Of a stretch of DNA of 64,000 bases, positions 42,109 to 51,130 are shown piece after piece. Both the position numbers and the translations under genes were made by a program. Within the stretch, counting starts at the first letter, position 1; each line of letters begins with the position of its first letter. The notes beneath the pieces are model-generated. The model did no database searches. It had not been told where the DNA came from and saw only the letters and a program-made list of their open reading frames with translations. Origin of the DNA: Clostridia bacterium (lineage in GTDB: Bacteria; Bacillota; Clostridia; Oscillospirales; Acutalibacteraceae); the NCBI GenBank assembly GCA_017410325.1, contig JAFQRA010000019.1, forward strand, positions 50,519 through 114,518, read 5' to 3'.

Positions 42109-42582
42109 ATGCTGAAAATTTCCAACAAGCACTCCATAAACCTGTCAATTATTATATCGGTACTGTTTTTCGTGATATGCATTGCAGGTGCATTCATTAT
42201 GCCAAAGCTTGTACCGATGCTCATTGACACACCCGACAACATCGGCAACCGGGCTGACATAACAATTGGTGGTAGAACTTTTGTGATGGTAATATCCTAC
42301 CTTCTGCTTGCTGCTTTCGTTGCGGCAGATGCGCTGCTTTTCAAATTACTTATGAATGTAAAAAAAGAGCTTGTATTTACCGCACAAAGCGTCGGACTTA
42401 TACGAGGCGTATCGTGGTGCTGCTTTGCGGTTTGTCTGCTTTTCTGCGGTCTGGGTTTATATTTCCAGCTTGCGTTTGTTGTTGCGTTTATGGCCGTTTT
42501 CCTCGGACTTTGTCTGAGGGTAACCAAGAACGTTATTGCCGAGGCTACCGAAATCAAAAGTGAAAACGACCTGACGGTATAA
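42109..42582 (+). CDS. DUF2975 domain membrane protein
   Basis: 157 residues, four membrane helices (about 15-36, 58-80, 97-118 and 121-140). The paired layout with a tiny XRE regulator directly downstream is typical of DUF2975 proteins (YoaS-like in Bacillus). Function unknown. Its own strong promoter and ribosome site (GGAGG) precede it. The XRE gene starts 10 bases after its stop. Confidence 0.82.
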   Translation: MLKISNKHSINLSIIISVLFFVICIAGAFIMPKLVPMLIDTPDNIGNRADITIGGRTFVMVISYLLLAAFVAADALLFKLLMNVKKELVFTAQSVGLIRGVSWCCFAVCLLFCGLGLYFQLAFVVAFMAVFLGLCLRVTKNVIAEATEIKSENDLTV

Positions 42583-42592
42583 GAGGTACAAA

Positions 42593-42799
42593 ATGATAAT
42601 TATAAATCTTGACGTAATGATGGCAAAAAGAAAAATGTCGCTCAACGAGTTATCAGACAGGGTTGGCATAACCATTGCCAACCTTTCAATACTCAAAAAC
42701 AACAAGGCAAAGGCTATCAAGTTCTCAACGCTTGAGGCTATCTGCAAGGCGCTTGACTGCAGGGTTGAGGATATTATTGAGTATTCGCCCGACAAGTAG
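42593..42799 (+). CDS. Small XRE-family helix-turn-helix regulator (YozG-like)
   Basis: 68 residues, almost nothing but the HTH domain (MAKRKMSLNELSDRVGITIANLSIL for helices 1-3, then FSTLEAICKALDCRVEDIIEY). Such regulators accompany DUF2975 genes and probably control their own operon. The inverted repeat at 42020-42038 is the natural target candidate. No sensor domain, so the signal may come from the membrane partner. Confidence 0.88.
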   Translation: MIIINLDVMMAKRKMSLNELSDRVGITIANLSILKNNKAKAIKFSTLEAICKALDCRVEDIIEYSPDK

Positions 42800-42813
42800 G
42801 AAGGAGGATAAAA

Positions 42814-44520
42814 ATGGAACAGAACCCCGAAGTAAAAGTAGCCGTTCAGACTTCGGACGAGGCCGAAAACCAAGCAACCGAAACGGCAGTTGAAAATAAA
42901 ACCGATAAAGCAGAACACGTACCGCCTTTTAAACCCAAGGCACCTAAATACAACCGAAGCTTTACCGGGCACGAGGCGCTTTTTGCGTGGATAAGCTGTC
43001 TTGCAGGCTATCTTTTCTGCCTAGCCTTTCCGCTTAACGAATCGGCTTTAGGCGGCACTTTATTCACAGCTTTCATTTTTATTGCAACGGGTACGGTGTT
43101 TGCGCTTAAAAAGGTAAAGTTTAGCGGTACTGCTGTATTTGCCGCAGTTTCTGCCGTTACAATATCCGTTTCGCTGAGCTACGGCTGGGAATCTCCCCTG
43201 AACATTTTTACAGGCGGATATGCGTTTGCGGCTTACTGCTATTTCGTTTATTCGGCTACGGGAAATTTCCTCGGCAAGCCGTTTTCGGGGCTTATTGTAT
43301 TTGACGTTTGCAAAGCTATCTTAACTATGCCCTTCGGTTCGCTTAAAAACTTCGAGCTTTTCCGTGCATTATCAGCTTCACGCCAAAGCAAGAGCACGAA
43401 ATATTTTGCATATCTGCTTGTAGGTATCGTCGTTGCGATAATTCCCGCAAGCCTTGCGCTTTCGCTTTTATCCTACGACGAGGGCTTCAAGGAAATTGTT
43501 GATAAAATTTTCAGCTTCAAAACAGAAGATATAAGCTACCACATAATCTGCCTTGTTTTCGGAATACCCGTAGGAATGTGCATATTCAGCCTGTTTATTT
43601 CGGGCACGGACAACAAGCCCAGCAGAATTTTTACCAAAGAAAACTTTATTAAGGTTTCCGACAAAATCAGAATCGCTCCGCTTGTTACCGTGCTTGCGGC
43701 GGTCATTCCCCTGCTTGCCGTTTACGCCGTATTCTTCTTTTCACAGCGGCAGTATTACGTTTCGGGCTTTACGGGCGTTCTGCCTGACAATTTCAGCTAT
43801 GCACAATATGCAAGAGAGGGCTTTTTTGAGCTGTGCAAGGTATCCTTAATCAACCTGACAGTAATTGTGCTGATTACTCAGCTTATTAAAAAAAGCAAGG
43901 CAAGCGAAATTACCGTCAAGCTTCTGACCGTTGTGTTTTCGGCAGTCACCTTCCTGCTTATTGCTACGGCTATGTCAAAGCTTATAATGTATATTGACCG
44001 CTACGGTCTTACGCAAAAAAGAGTTTATGCGGCGTGGTTTATGGCGGTAATTGCAGTTATTTTCCTTATAATCACGTTGAGCCGTTTCATAAAGAAAATC
44101 AGTTGGATTCCGACGTGTGCCTGCGTTGTTATAGTAGCCTTTGCAGCGCTTGCGCTTTGCAACGTTGACAGACAGATAGCAAAATTCAACGTTGAACGCT
44201 ATATTGACGGTACTGTTGAAACTGTTGACGCTGAAGCACTTAACAGCCTGGGAGACGCGGCAATACCCGAAATGGCAAAGCTGATAACATACCTTGACGA
44301 AAAGAACGGAACGGATTTCAAGGAATACAGCCAGCATTATTATGTGAAGCTTTCCAATTGGACAGCATACAACACTACGGCATTTCACCTGCTTCTTGAA
44401 GCTGAAATCATCAACGAGGACAGAAAAACGGGCTATGAAGAAGGTATATTCGATTATTCGATAAACAAAAAAGCAGCAGAAAAAGCACTTGAAGAACTAG
44501 GGCTTTTAGCAGCGGAATAA
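42814..44520 (+). CDS. Large polytopic membrane protein of the DUF4153/DUF4173 type
   Basis: 568 residues. A charged N-terminal tail of about 45 residues precedes roughly 12-13 membrane helices; a soluble C-terminal region of about 110 residues begins near NVDRQIAKFNVERYIDGT. The motifs NFSYAQYAREGFFELCKVSLIN and the DRYGLTQKRVYAAWF segment match the DUF4173 family as I recall it. Such proteins often lie next to DUF2975 and XRE genes, as here. Function unknown; a signalling or transport role is only a guess. GGAGG precedes the start. Confidence 0.82.
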   Translation: MEQNPEVKVAVQTSDEAENQATETAVENKTDKAEHVPPFKPKAPKYNRSFTGHEALFAWISCLAGYLFCLAFPLNESALGGTLFTAFIFIATGTVFALKKVKFSGTAVFAAVSAVTISVSLSYGWESPLNIFTGGYAFAAYCYFVYSATGNFLGKPFSGLIVFDVCKAILTMPFGSLKNFELFRALSASRQSKSTKYFAYLLVGIVVAIIPASLALSLLSYDEGFKEIVDKIFSFKTEDISYHIICLVFGIPVGMCIFSLFISGTDNKPSRIFTKENFIKVSDKIRIAPLVTVLAAVIPLLAVYAVFFFSQRQYYVSGFTGVLPDNFSYAQYAREGFFELCKVSLINLTVIVLITQLIKKSKASEITVKLLTVVFSAVTFLLIATAMSKLIMYIDRYGLTQKRVYAAWFMAVIAVIFLIITLSRFIKKISWIPTCACVVIVAFAALALCNVDRQIAKFNVERYIDGTVETVDAEALNSLGDAAIPEMAKLITYLDEKNGTDFKEYSQHYYVKLSNWTAYNTTAFHLLLEAEIINEDRKTGYEEGIFDYSINKKAAEKALEELGLLAAE

Positions 44521-44527
44521 AAATTTT

Positions 44528-44550
44528 AAGGGAGGCAGAACGCCTCCCTT
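44528..44550 (+). terminator. Terminator after the large membrane protein gene
   Basis: Perfect 9-base stem AAGGGAGGC / GCCTCCCTT with a 5-base loop, then TTATTTG. Confidence 0.82.
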
Positions 44551-44574
44551 TTATTTGTGTATCAATTATTTTTC

Positions 44575-44593
44575 GGGAGGGGTGACCCCTCCC
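44575..44593. repeat. Perfect GC-rich palindrome
   Basis: GGGAGGGGT-G-ACCCCTCCC; an intergenic palindromic repeat directly behind the terminator. Confidence 0.65.
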
Positions 44594-44625
44594 CTACTAC
44601 ATTGTAACATCTTAAAGTTGACTTT

Positions 44626-44695
44626 TGTAGGGGCGGATATTATCCGCCCGTGCTGATATTGCTCGGTTTGCTGGCGGCTGATAGCCGCCCCTACA
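44626..44695. repeat. 70-base intergenic element with 11-base terminal inverted repeats and two inner hairpins
   Basis: TGTAGGGGCGG at 44626-44636 and CCGCCCCTACA at 44685-44695 are inverted copies. Inside, GGGCGGATA/TATCCGCCC (44631-44649) and GGCGGCT/AGCCGCC (44673-44689) form hairpins. No ORF. It looks like a REPIN/MITE-type repeat between convergent genes. Confidence 0.7.
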
Positions 44696-44768
44696 GTGAA
44701 GTTTTAGTAGTTACAGCGTACTACGGTTTTAAAAACGCAGCATATCACGGATTTATCCGCAATATTTT

Positions 44769-45419
44769 TTACTTTGTCATTTTTTCTTGCTTTACCTTAT
44801 GGTCAATTACGTGGCGGGAAGCGAGTTCCTTTGTTACGTCCTCGACGGAGATACCCATTTCGGTCATCATAACCATAATGTGGTAAGCAAGGTCGGCAAT
44901 CTCGTAGATTGTTTCCTTTTTGTCGTTTGCCTTGGCGGCGATGATAACCTCGGTTGACTCCTCGCCGACCTTCTTAAGGATTTTATCAATGCCCTTTTCA
45001 AAGAGATAGCTTGTATATGAGCCTGCAGGCGGGTTTTCCTTACGGTCCTTGAGCAGTTCCATAAGGCTTTCAAGCGAAAAGTCGTTATAGCCGCTCTTGC
45101 GGTAGAAGGTGTTGGTGAAGCAGGAATCCGTGCCCTTGTGGCAGGCAGGACCGTCCTTCTTTACCTTGATAACAAGTGCATCCTTGTCGCAGTCTGCCTT
45201 GATTTCCATTACGTGCTGGTAGTTGCCCGAGGTTTCACCCTTGCGCCAGAGCTTCTGACGTGAACGCGACCAAAAGCAGGTTTTGCCCTCGTCAAGGGTA
45301 ATTCGAAGGCTCTCCTCGTTCATATAGGCAAGGGTGAGCACCTTGTTTGAACGGTAATCCACAACAATTGCAGGGATAAGACCGTTTTCGTCAAATTTCA
45401 AATCGCTGACGTGTAACAT
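44769..45419 (-). CDS. hisIE: Bifunctional phosphoribosyl-AMP cyclohydrolase/phosphoribosyl-ATP pyrophosphatase
   Basis: 216 residues. The HisI half (1-115) has [19 protein letters not shown] and the zinc Cys/His of [21 protein letters not shown]. The HisE half (125-216) has the ExxE-type [12 protein letters not shown] and [14 protein letters not shown]. It carries out steps 2 and 3 of histidine synthesis. Last gene of the met-his operon, 25 bases after hisF. Confidence 0.95.
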   Translation of the reverse strand: MLHVSDLKFDENGLIPAIVVDYRSNKVLTLAYMNEESLRITLDEGKTCFWSRSRQKLWRKGETSGNYQHVMEIKADCDKDALVIKVKKDGPACHKGTDSCFTNTFYRKSGYNDFSLESLMELLKDRKENPPAGSYTSYLFEKGIDKILKKVGEESTEVIIAAKANDKKETIYEIADLAYHIMVMMTEMGISVEDVTKELASRHVIDHKVKQEKMTK

Positions 45420-45444
45420 ATCTTTACTCTCCTCAAAAATATCT

Positions 45445-46203
45445 TTAAATTCTGGTGTTTATTTTGTTCTTTTTGAGTTCACGCTTGAGCTCGTCTATCG
45501 TAACCTCGCCGAAGTGGAAAATTGAAGCTGCAAGACCTGCATCCACCTTCGGAAGCTTATTGAAAAGCTCAATAAAATCCTTTATACCGCCTGCACCGCC
45601 CGAAGCGATAACGGGCACGGAAACGATGTTGCAAACTGCTTCAAGCATTTCAAGGTCAAAGCCCTGCTTTACGCCGTCTGTATCAATGCTGTTGACAACG
45701 ATTTCGCCTGCACCGCTGTCTACGCCGAATTTAATCCACTCAAGCGCATCTATTTCGGTGTTTACTCTGCCGCCGTTTTTAAAGAGCTTGAATTTACCGT
45801 CTACCCTCTTGATATCGGCAGAAAGAACAACGCACTGGTCGCCGTATTTCTTGGCGGCTTCTCCGATAATCTTCGGGTTTTTGATTGCTCCCGAATTTAC
45901 GCTGACCTTATCCGCACCGCAGTTGAGCACACGCTCAAAATCGTCCAGCGTTGTGATACCGCCGCCGACGGTAAGCGGAATAAAGATTTTTGATGCCGCT
46001 TCCTTCAAGATATCGGTAAATATCTGCCTGCCCTCAACAGATGCAGTAATATCGTAAAAAACGAGCTCATCTGCGCCTGCACGGCTGTAGTAATCCGCAA
46101 GCTCAACGGGTGAGGAAACGTCGCTCAAGCCCTCAAAATTTACGCCCTTTACCACTCTGCCGTTTTTAACGTCGAGGCACGGAATAATTCTTTTCGTTAT
46201 CAT
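45445..46203 (-). CDS. hisF: Imidazole glycerol phosphate synthase subunit HisF
   Basis: 252 residues of (beta/alpha)8 barrel. Catalytic Asp residues in [15 protein letters not shown] and [14 protein letters not shown], phosphate loops VGGGI and ASGGAGG. The cyclase half of the HisH-HisF complex, which makes IGP and AICAR. It starts one base after the hisA stop. Confidence 0.96.
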   Translation of the reverse strand: MITKRIIPCLDVKNGRVVKGVNFEGLSDVSSPVELADYYSRAGADELVFYDITASVEGRQIFTDILKEAASKIFIPLTVGGGITTLDDFERVLNCGADKVSVNSGAIKNPKIIGEAAKKYGDQCVVLSADIKRVDGKFKLFKNGGRVNTEIDALEWIKFGVDSGAGEIVVNSIDTDGVKQGFDLEMLEAVCNIVSVPVIASGGAGGIKDFIELFNKLPKVDAGLAASIFHFGEVTIDELKRELKKNKINTRI

Positions 46204-46204
46204 A

Positions 46205-46927
46205 TTATGCCTCCCATGCCGTTATTTTAACGGCATCCTTCAAATCAATTGCACCGGTGTAGAGTGCCTTGCCGAGAATTGCGCCGTAGACACCCATATC
46301 GTTCAGCGCCTTAACATCGTCAAGCGTTGATACGCCGCCCGAAGCTACGGTGTCAAACTTAAAGCGTACTGCCATTTCACGGTAAAGCTCACGGTTGGTG
46401 CCCTGCATTGCACCGTCCTTTGAAATGTCGGTACAGATAACGGTTGCAACACCCATTTTTTCTAATCTTTCGCAGAAATCAAAGCCGTCAACCTCGCTGA
46501 CGTTGAGCCAGCCGTGAGTGGCAACCTTGCCGCCGAGCATATCTACGCCTACCGCTATTTTATCGCCGTATTTGCTAACCATTTCAGCAACAAAATCGGG
46601 ATTGGAAATTGCAACAGTACCGAGAATTACGCGCATAACGCCTGCAGCAATGTATTTCTTTATTATTTCTTCGCTTCTAATGCCGCCGCCTATTTCAACC
46701 TTAAGTCCGCTGTTTGCGGCTAAATCGGCAACTATTTCAAAATTCGGGTTGTCGCCGTCCTTTGCACCGTCAAGGTCAACAACGTGAAGATACTCGGCGC
46801 CGCTTTCCTTGAAGCCCTTGGCAATTTCAAGCGGATTGTCGGAATAGACGGTCATCTGATTGTAGTCGCCCTTGAAAAGGCGGACAACCTTTTTATCCTT
46901 TAAATCTATTGCGGGAAAAAGTTTCAT
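46205..46927 (-). CDS. hisA: ProFAR isomerase HisA
   Basis: 240 residues of (beta/alpha)8 barrel with catalytic Asp in PAIDLKDKKVVRLFKGDY and the paired Asp/Thr in CTDISKDGAMQG. Phosphate loops are GGGIRS and ASGGVS. Step 4 of histidine synthesis. Single HisA, not a PriA, by context: no trp genes are visible. Confidence 0.95.
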   Translation of the reverse strand: MKLFPAIDLKDKKVVRLFKGDYNQMTVYSDNPLEIAKGFKESGAEYLHVVDLDGAKDGDNPNFEIVADLAANSGLKVEIGGGIRSEEIIKKYIAAGVMRVILGTVAISNPDFVAEMVSKYGDKIAVGVDMLGGKVATHGWLNVSEVDGFDFCERLEKMGVATVICTDISKDGAMQGTNRELYREMAVRFKFDTVASGGVSTLDDVKALNDMGVYGAILGKALYTGAIDLKDAVKITAWEA

Positions 46928-46942
46928 AATTAAAAGTACCTC

Positions 46943-47551
46943 TTATAATTCACAGAATGCTTTGAGGATATTAAGGCCGACCTCGCCGCTTTTTTCGGGG
47001 TGAAACTGGCAGCCGTAAACGTTTTCGCGCTGTACGGAAGCGGTAAGCTTTGCGCCGTATTCGGTAACGGAGGTCGTGCTTTCCTCACAGTCCGCCGCCC
47101 AGTAGGAATGGACAAAATAAACGTGGTCGCCGTTTTTGATGTGCTCGAATATACCCGTTTCCTTTGTGAATTCAAGAGCATTCCAGCCGATGTGCGGAAT
47201 TTTAAGCTCTGACGGAATAACCTCGGAAATAGGTCTTACCGAGCCCTTGATAAGGCCGAGACCGTCGTGCTCGCCGTATTCGTAGCTTTTGTCAAAAAGC
47301 ATCTGCATACCAAGGCATATTCCCATAAGAGGCTTGCCTGTTTTAACCTGCTCTTTTACAACCTCGGCCATACCGCTTTCGTCAAGCTTTCTTCTTGCGT
47401 CCGCAAAAGCGCCGACACCGGGAAGAATTATATGCGAGCAGGAATCAATTACCTTTTTGTCGTTGGTGAGCACAACATCCTCGCCGATAAACTTAAAAGA
47501 GGAATAGAGCGAAAAAATGTTGCCCACGCCGTAGTCTATTATAGCTAACAT
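46943..47551 (-). CDS. hisH: Imidazole glycerol phosphate synthase glutaminase subunit HisH
   Basis: 202 residues of class I glutamine amidotransferase. Nucleophile Cys in MGICLGMQMLF and the catalytic His-Glu in GCQFHPEKSG. It supplies ammonia to HisF. Its ATG overlaps the hisB stop by one base (TGATG). Confidence 0.95.
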   Translation of the reverse strand: MLAIIDYGVGNIFSLYSSFKFIGEDVVLTNDKKVIDSCSHIILPGVGAFADARRKLDESGMAEVVKEQVKTGKPLMGICLGMQMLFDKSYEYGEHDGLGLIKGSVRPISEVIPSELKIPHIGWNALEFTKETGIFEHIKNGDHVYFVHSYWAADCEESTTSVTEYGAKLTASVQRENVYGCQFHPEKSGEVGLNILKAFCEL

Positions 47552-48138
47552 CAGAGAACTCCTTTTGTTGAGGGGATTTCGCCGTTGAGCCTTTCGTCAA
47601 TGCTTACAGCACTGCCGAGCACTCTGCCGAGTGCCTTGAAGCAGCCCTCAATAACATGGTGTGTATTTGAGCCGTAAAGCTTATTTATGTGCAGGGTGAT
47701 TTTGCTGTTACGCACGAGTCCGAGCATAAATTCGCTGACAAGCTCGGTATCAAAATCGCCTACCTTGGGCGGCATATTGCCAAGGTCGAGTGAAAGATGT
47801 GCTCTGCCCGAAATATCAACGGCACACATAATAAGCGACTCGTCCATAGGCAGAATTATATCGCCGTAGCGCTTTATACCCGCCATATTGCCCCAAGCCT
47901 CGGCAAAGGCCTGACCCAGACAAATTCCGATATCCTCAACCGTGTGGTGATAATCGACGTTTACGTCACCGCTGCAATTTACGTTGAGATCAAATCTGCC
48001 GTGGCGTGAAAAGAGAGTGAGCATATGGTCAAGAAAGCCGCAGCCCGTATCAATTTCACTTTTGCCCGTGCCGTCAAGGTTTAAAAACAGCTCAATCTGA
48101 GTTTCGGCGGTATTTCTTTTGATTTCACTTGTACGCAT
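47551..48138 (-). CDS. hisB: Imidazoleglycerol-phosphate dehydratase
   Basis: 195 residues from the ATG at 48136-48138; an in-frame ATG four codons upstream has its ribosome site too close. Metal-site motifs CGFLDHMLTLFSRH, DYHHTVEDIGI and later GSNTHHVIEGCFK are intact. Monofunctional HisB without the N-terminal phosphatase of enterobacteria. The histidinol-phosphate phosphatase needed for the pathway is not in the window. Confidence 0.95.
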   Translation of the reverse strand: MRTSEIKRNTAETQIELFLNLDGTGKSEIDTGCGFLDHMLTLFSRHGRFDLNVNCSGDVNVDYHHTVEDIGICLGQAFAEAWGNMAGIKRYGDIILPMDESLIMCAVDISGRAHLSLDLGNMPPKVGDFDTELVSEFMLGLVRNSKITLHINKLYGSNTHHVIEGCFKALGRVLGSAVSIDERLNGEIPSTKGVL

Positions 48139-48154
48139 AGTAAAATCCATCCTT

Positions 48155-49216
48155 TTAGAAATAAATTATTTTATCGAGTGCGGCAAGAAGAGCATCCATC
48201 TGCTCTCGTGTGCCGATTGTGATTCTTAAATATTTGTCAAGCCTCGGCTTATTGAAAAAGCGCACGAGCACACCGTTTGCCTTAAGGCCCTTATAAAGCT
48301 CTTCGCCGCTTATTGATTTATGCGAAGCAAAGACGAAGTTCGTTTTAGAATCGAGCACGGTGAAGCTTCTCTTTTCAAGCTCACTGACCGTATAAGCTCT
48401 GTTTTCAATAATGAGTGCTCTGGTCTTTTCAAAATAAGCCGTGTCTTTGATTGCGGCCTCGCCTGCAAGCAGGGTCAGTCGGTTTATGTTATACGGGTTG
48501 GTGGAAAACCTGACCGTATTGAGGTCGGTTATAATCGCTTCATTTGCAATTGCAAAGCCGAGGCGAGCACCCGCAAGCTGGCGTGACTTTGAGAAGGTCT
48601 GCACAACGACGAGGTTGTCGTATTTCTTTGTAAGCTCAACGGCAGTTTCGCCGCCGAAATCCACATAGGCTTCGTCAATAACAACAACGTTATCGGGGTT
48701 GGTTGAAACGATTTTTTCGATATCGGCAAGTGATATTGACATACCCGTGGGTGCGTTGGGGTTTGCAATAACTATAGTTTCGTTAAGAGCACAGTAATCG
48801 TCTGCGCAAAGTGAATAATCATCCCTGAGAGGAATTACGTGTGCCTTGATGCCGTAGAGAGAGGCAAAGACCTCGTAGAAGCCGTAGCTTATATCCGGAA
48901 ACGCAACGGGAGTATCGTTATCGCAAAAGGCTTCAAAAATAAAGGAAAGTATTTCATCCGAGCCGTTGCCGAGGACAACGTTACTGCTGTCCACGCCGTA
49001 ATAATCCGCAACGGCCTTTACGGTTTTCTTGCACTCCGGGTCGGAATAAAGCCTGAGAAGCGAAACCTCATCCGTATTGAGCGCCTTAATAACCTCGGGT
49101 GACGGCTCAAACGGCGATTCGTTTGTATTAAGCTTGACGTAGTTAAAATCCTGCGGCTGTTCGCCGGGTGTATATGGAGTCAGGCGCAGAAGCCTGTCCG
49201 ACAAAAATCTGCTCAT
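48155..49216 (-). CDS. hisC: Histidinol-phosphate aminotransferase
   Basis: 353 residues of PLP aminotransferase fold. LNTNESPFEPSP near the N-terminus, NPNAPTG in the middle, VVIDEAYVDFG, the PLP Lys in TFSKSRQLAGARLGF and the late VLVRFFNKPRL are the HisC signature. It transaminates imidazole-acetol phosphate. Fourteen bases separate it from hisD. Confidence 0.95.
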   Translation of the reverse strand: MSRFLSDRLLRLTPYTPGEQPQDFNYVKLNTNESPFEPSPEVIKALNTDEVSLLRLYSDPECKKTVKAVADYYGVDSSNVVLGNGSDEILSFIFEAFCDNDTPVAFPDISYGFYEVFASLYGIKAHVIPLRDDYSLCADDYCALNETIVIANPNAPTGMSISLADIEKIVSTNPDNVVVIDEAYVDFGGETAVELTKKYDNLVVVQTFSKSRQLAGARLGFAIANEAIITDLNTVRFSTNPYNINRLTLLAGEAAIKDTAYFEKTRALIIENRAYTVSELEKRSFTVLDSKTNFVFASHKSISGEELYKGLKANGVLVRFFNKPRLDKYLRITIGTREQMDALLAALDKIIYF

Positions 49217-49230
49217 TGTATATGCTCCAA

Positions 49231-50505
49231 TTATTTATCTTCAAATCTGACAGTTACGCTTCTGCCGTGGGCGTGAAGGCCTTCCTTCTGTGCAAAGGAA
49301 TCAATCTTCCCGTAAACCTTTCCGAGTGCATCCTCGGAATAGGAAATGAAGGAAGAACGCTTGATAAAATCATCAACGGAAAGAGGGCTTGAAAAACGCG
49401 CCGTACCGCTTGTGGGAAGGGTGTGGTTCGGGCCAGCAAAATAGTCGCCGAGTGCTTCGGGACAGTTTTTGCCCAGGAAAACCGAGCCGGCATTGCGGAT
49501 ACGGGGCAGGAAATCGAACGGCTTGTCCACGCAGATTTCAAGGTGCTCGGGAGCAATACGGTTGGACATTTCGGCAGCCTTCATCAAATCGTCCACAACG
49601 ATGATTTTGCCGTTGTTGTCTATTGACGCTCTTGCAATTTCCTCACGGGGAAGAAGCGGAATCTGCCTTTCAAGTTCATTACTTACTGCCTTTGCAAGGC
49701 TCATGCTGTCCGTAACAAGAACGGCACTGGCATTCTTATCGTGCTCTGCCTGGGAGAGCATATCGGCGGCAACGAATTTCGGGTTGCAGGTTTCGTCCGC
49801 AATTACGAGAATTTCGCTGGGGCCTGCAATCATATCAATTGCAACCGTGCCGAATACCTGACGCTTGGCTTCAGCAACAAAGACGTTGCCGGGGCCGACA
49901 ATCTTGTCAACCTGCGGAATAGTTTCGGTTGAATAAGCAAGGGCGGCAACAGCCTGAGCCCCGCCGACCTTGAATATACGGTCAACTCCTGCAATTTTTG
50001 CGGCAACGAGAATTGCGGGCTTAATGCTGCCGTCCTGCGACGGAGGCGTCACCATAACGATTTCGTCACAGCCTGCAAGCTTTGCGGGAATACAGTTCAT
50101 AAGAACTGAGGAGGGATAGCTTGCCGTACCGCCGGGAACGTAAAGACCGACTCTTTGAAGCGGAATTACACGCTGACCGAGCACGACACCGTCACGCGGT
50201 GTTATTACAAAGCCCGTTTTAATCTGATGGCGGTGGAATTCACGGATGTTTTCGGCCGCCTCTTCGATAACGGATATAAATTCAGGCTCAAGAGCATTGA
50301 AGGCTGCATCAATTTCATCTGCAGTTACCTCAAGGCTTTCAAGCTTTGCCTTATCAAACTTTTCGGAATACTCACGAAGCGCCTTATCGCCGTTTTTGCG
50401 TACGGCAGCAATAATAGCGGCAACAGTTTCGCCGACCGTGCTTTTTTCCTCTTCTCTGGCAAATATGTCTTCGGCTTTTATTTCGCCGTCATAAATCTTA
50501 ATCAT
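49231..50505 (-). CDS. hisD: Histidinol dehydrogenase
   Basis: 424 residues from the ATG at 50503-50505, eight bases after AGAGGT and inside the last codons of hisG. Zinc and catalytic motifs IAGPSEILVIAD, LSQAEHDKNASAVLVTDS and the GPNHTLPTSGTARF segment are intact. It performs the final two oxidations of histidinol to histidine. Confidence 0.95.
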   Translation of the reverse strand: MIKIYDGEIKAEDIFAREEEKSTVGETVAAIIAAVRKNGDKALREYSEKFDKAKLESLEVTADEIDAAFNALEPEFISVIEEAAENIREFHRHQIKTGFVITPRDGVVLGQRVIPLQRVGLYVPGGTASYPSSVLMNCIPAKLAGCDEIVMVTPPSQDGSIKPAILVAAKIAGVDRIFKVGGAQAVAALAYSTETIPQVDKIVGPGNVFVAEAKRQVFGTVAIDMIAGPSEILVIADETCNPKFVAADMLSQAEHDKNASAVLVTDSMSLAKAVSNELERQIPLLPREEIARASIDNNGKIIVVDDLMKAAEMSNRIAPEHLEICVDKPFDFLPRIRNAGSVFLGKNCPEALGDYFAGPNHTLPTSGTARFSSPLSVDDFIKRSSFISYSEDALGKVYGKIDSFAQKEGLHAHGRSVTVRFEDK

Positions 50506-51130
50506 TGTCAATTACCTCTTGGAGCTTTCTGCGGATATCATTAATCTGCTGTGATTTGAACTTACTGCTCGCCTTATTGGCAACAAGACGGGCACTGATG
50601 GGAATAATCGTTTCGATTACCTCAAGGTCGTTTTCCTTGAGCGTGGTGCCTGTTTCAACGATATCAACTATAACGTCTGTCATACCGAGTATAGGGGCAA
50701 TCTCAATCGAGCCGTTGAGCTTACAGATTTCTATATCCCTGCCCTTGGAAGCATAGTGACCTTTTGCAATGTTGACAAACTTAGTTGCAACCTTGATGGT
50801 TTTTTCAGAATTGTCACGGAAGCCCTTTTTAGCGGCAACGCACATTCTGCACTTGCCTATATCAAGGTCGGCAAGCTCGTAAATATCGGGCTCGTATTCA
50901 AGAAGAATATCCTTACCCACAACGCCTATATCCGCCGCACCCTTTTCAACGTAAATTGATACGTCACTGGGCTTTGACCAGAAATAGCGCACCTTGTTTT
51001 CTTCGTTCTCAAAAATCAGCTGTCTGTTCTTTTCTTTTATTGCGGGGCAGCCGTAGCCGATTTTCTCAAACATTTCATAGACCTTTTCGCCGAGTCTTCC
51101 TTTAGGAAGTGCTATGTTGAGATATTCCAT
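50498..51130 (-). CDS. hisG: ATP phosphoribosyltransferase catalytic subunit, short form
   Basis: 210 residues, the short HisG type that lacks the regulatory C-terminal domain and needs HisZ. IALPKGRLGEKVYEMFEKIGY at the N-terminus and the PRPP-binding DVIVDIVETGTTLKEN are present. First committed step of the pathway. Overlaps hisZ upstream by one base and hisD downstream by eight. Confidence 0.95.
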   Translation of the reverse strand: MEYLNIALPKGRLGEKVYEMFEKIGYGCPAIKEKNRQLIFENEENKVRYFWSKPSDVSIYVEKGAADIGVVGKDILLEYEPDIYELADLDIGKCRMCVAAKKGFRDNSEKTIKVATKFVNIAKGHYASKGRDIEICKLNGSIEIAPILGMTDVIVDIVETGTTLKENDLEVIETIIPISARLVANKASSKFKSQQINDIRRKLQEVIDND

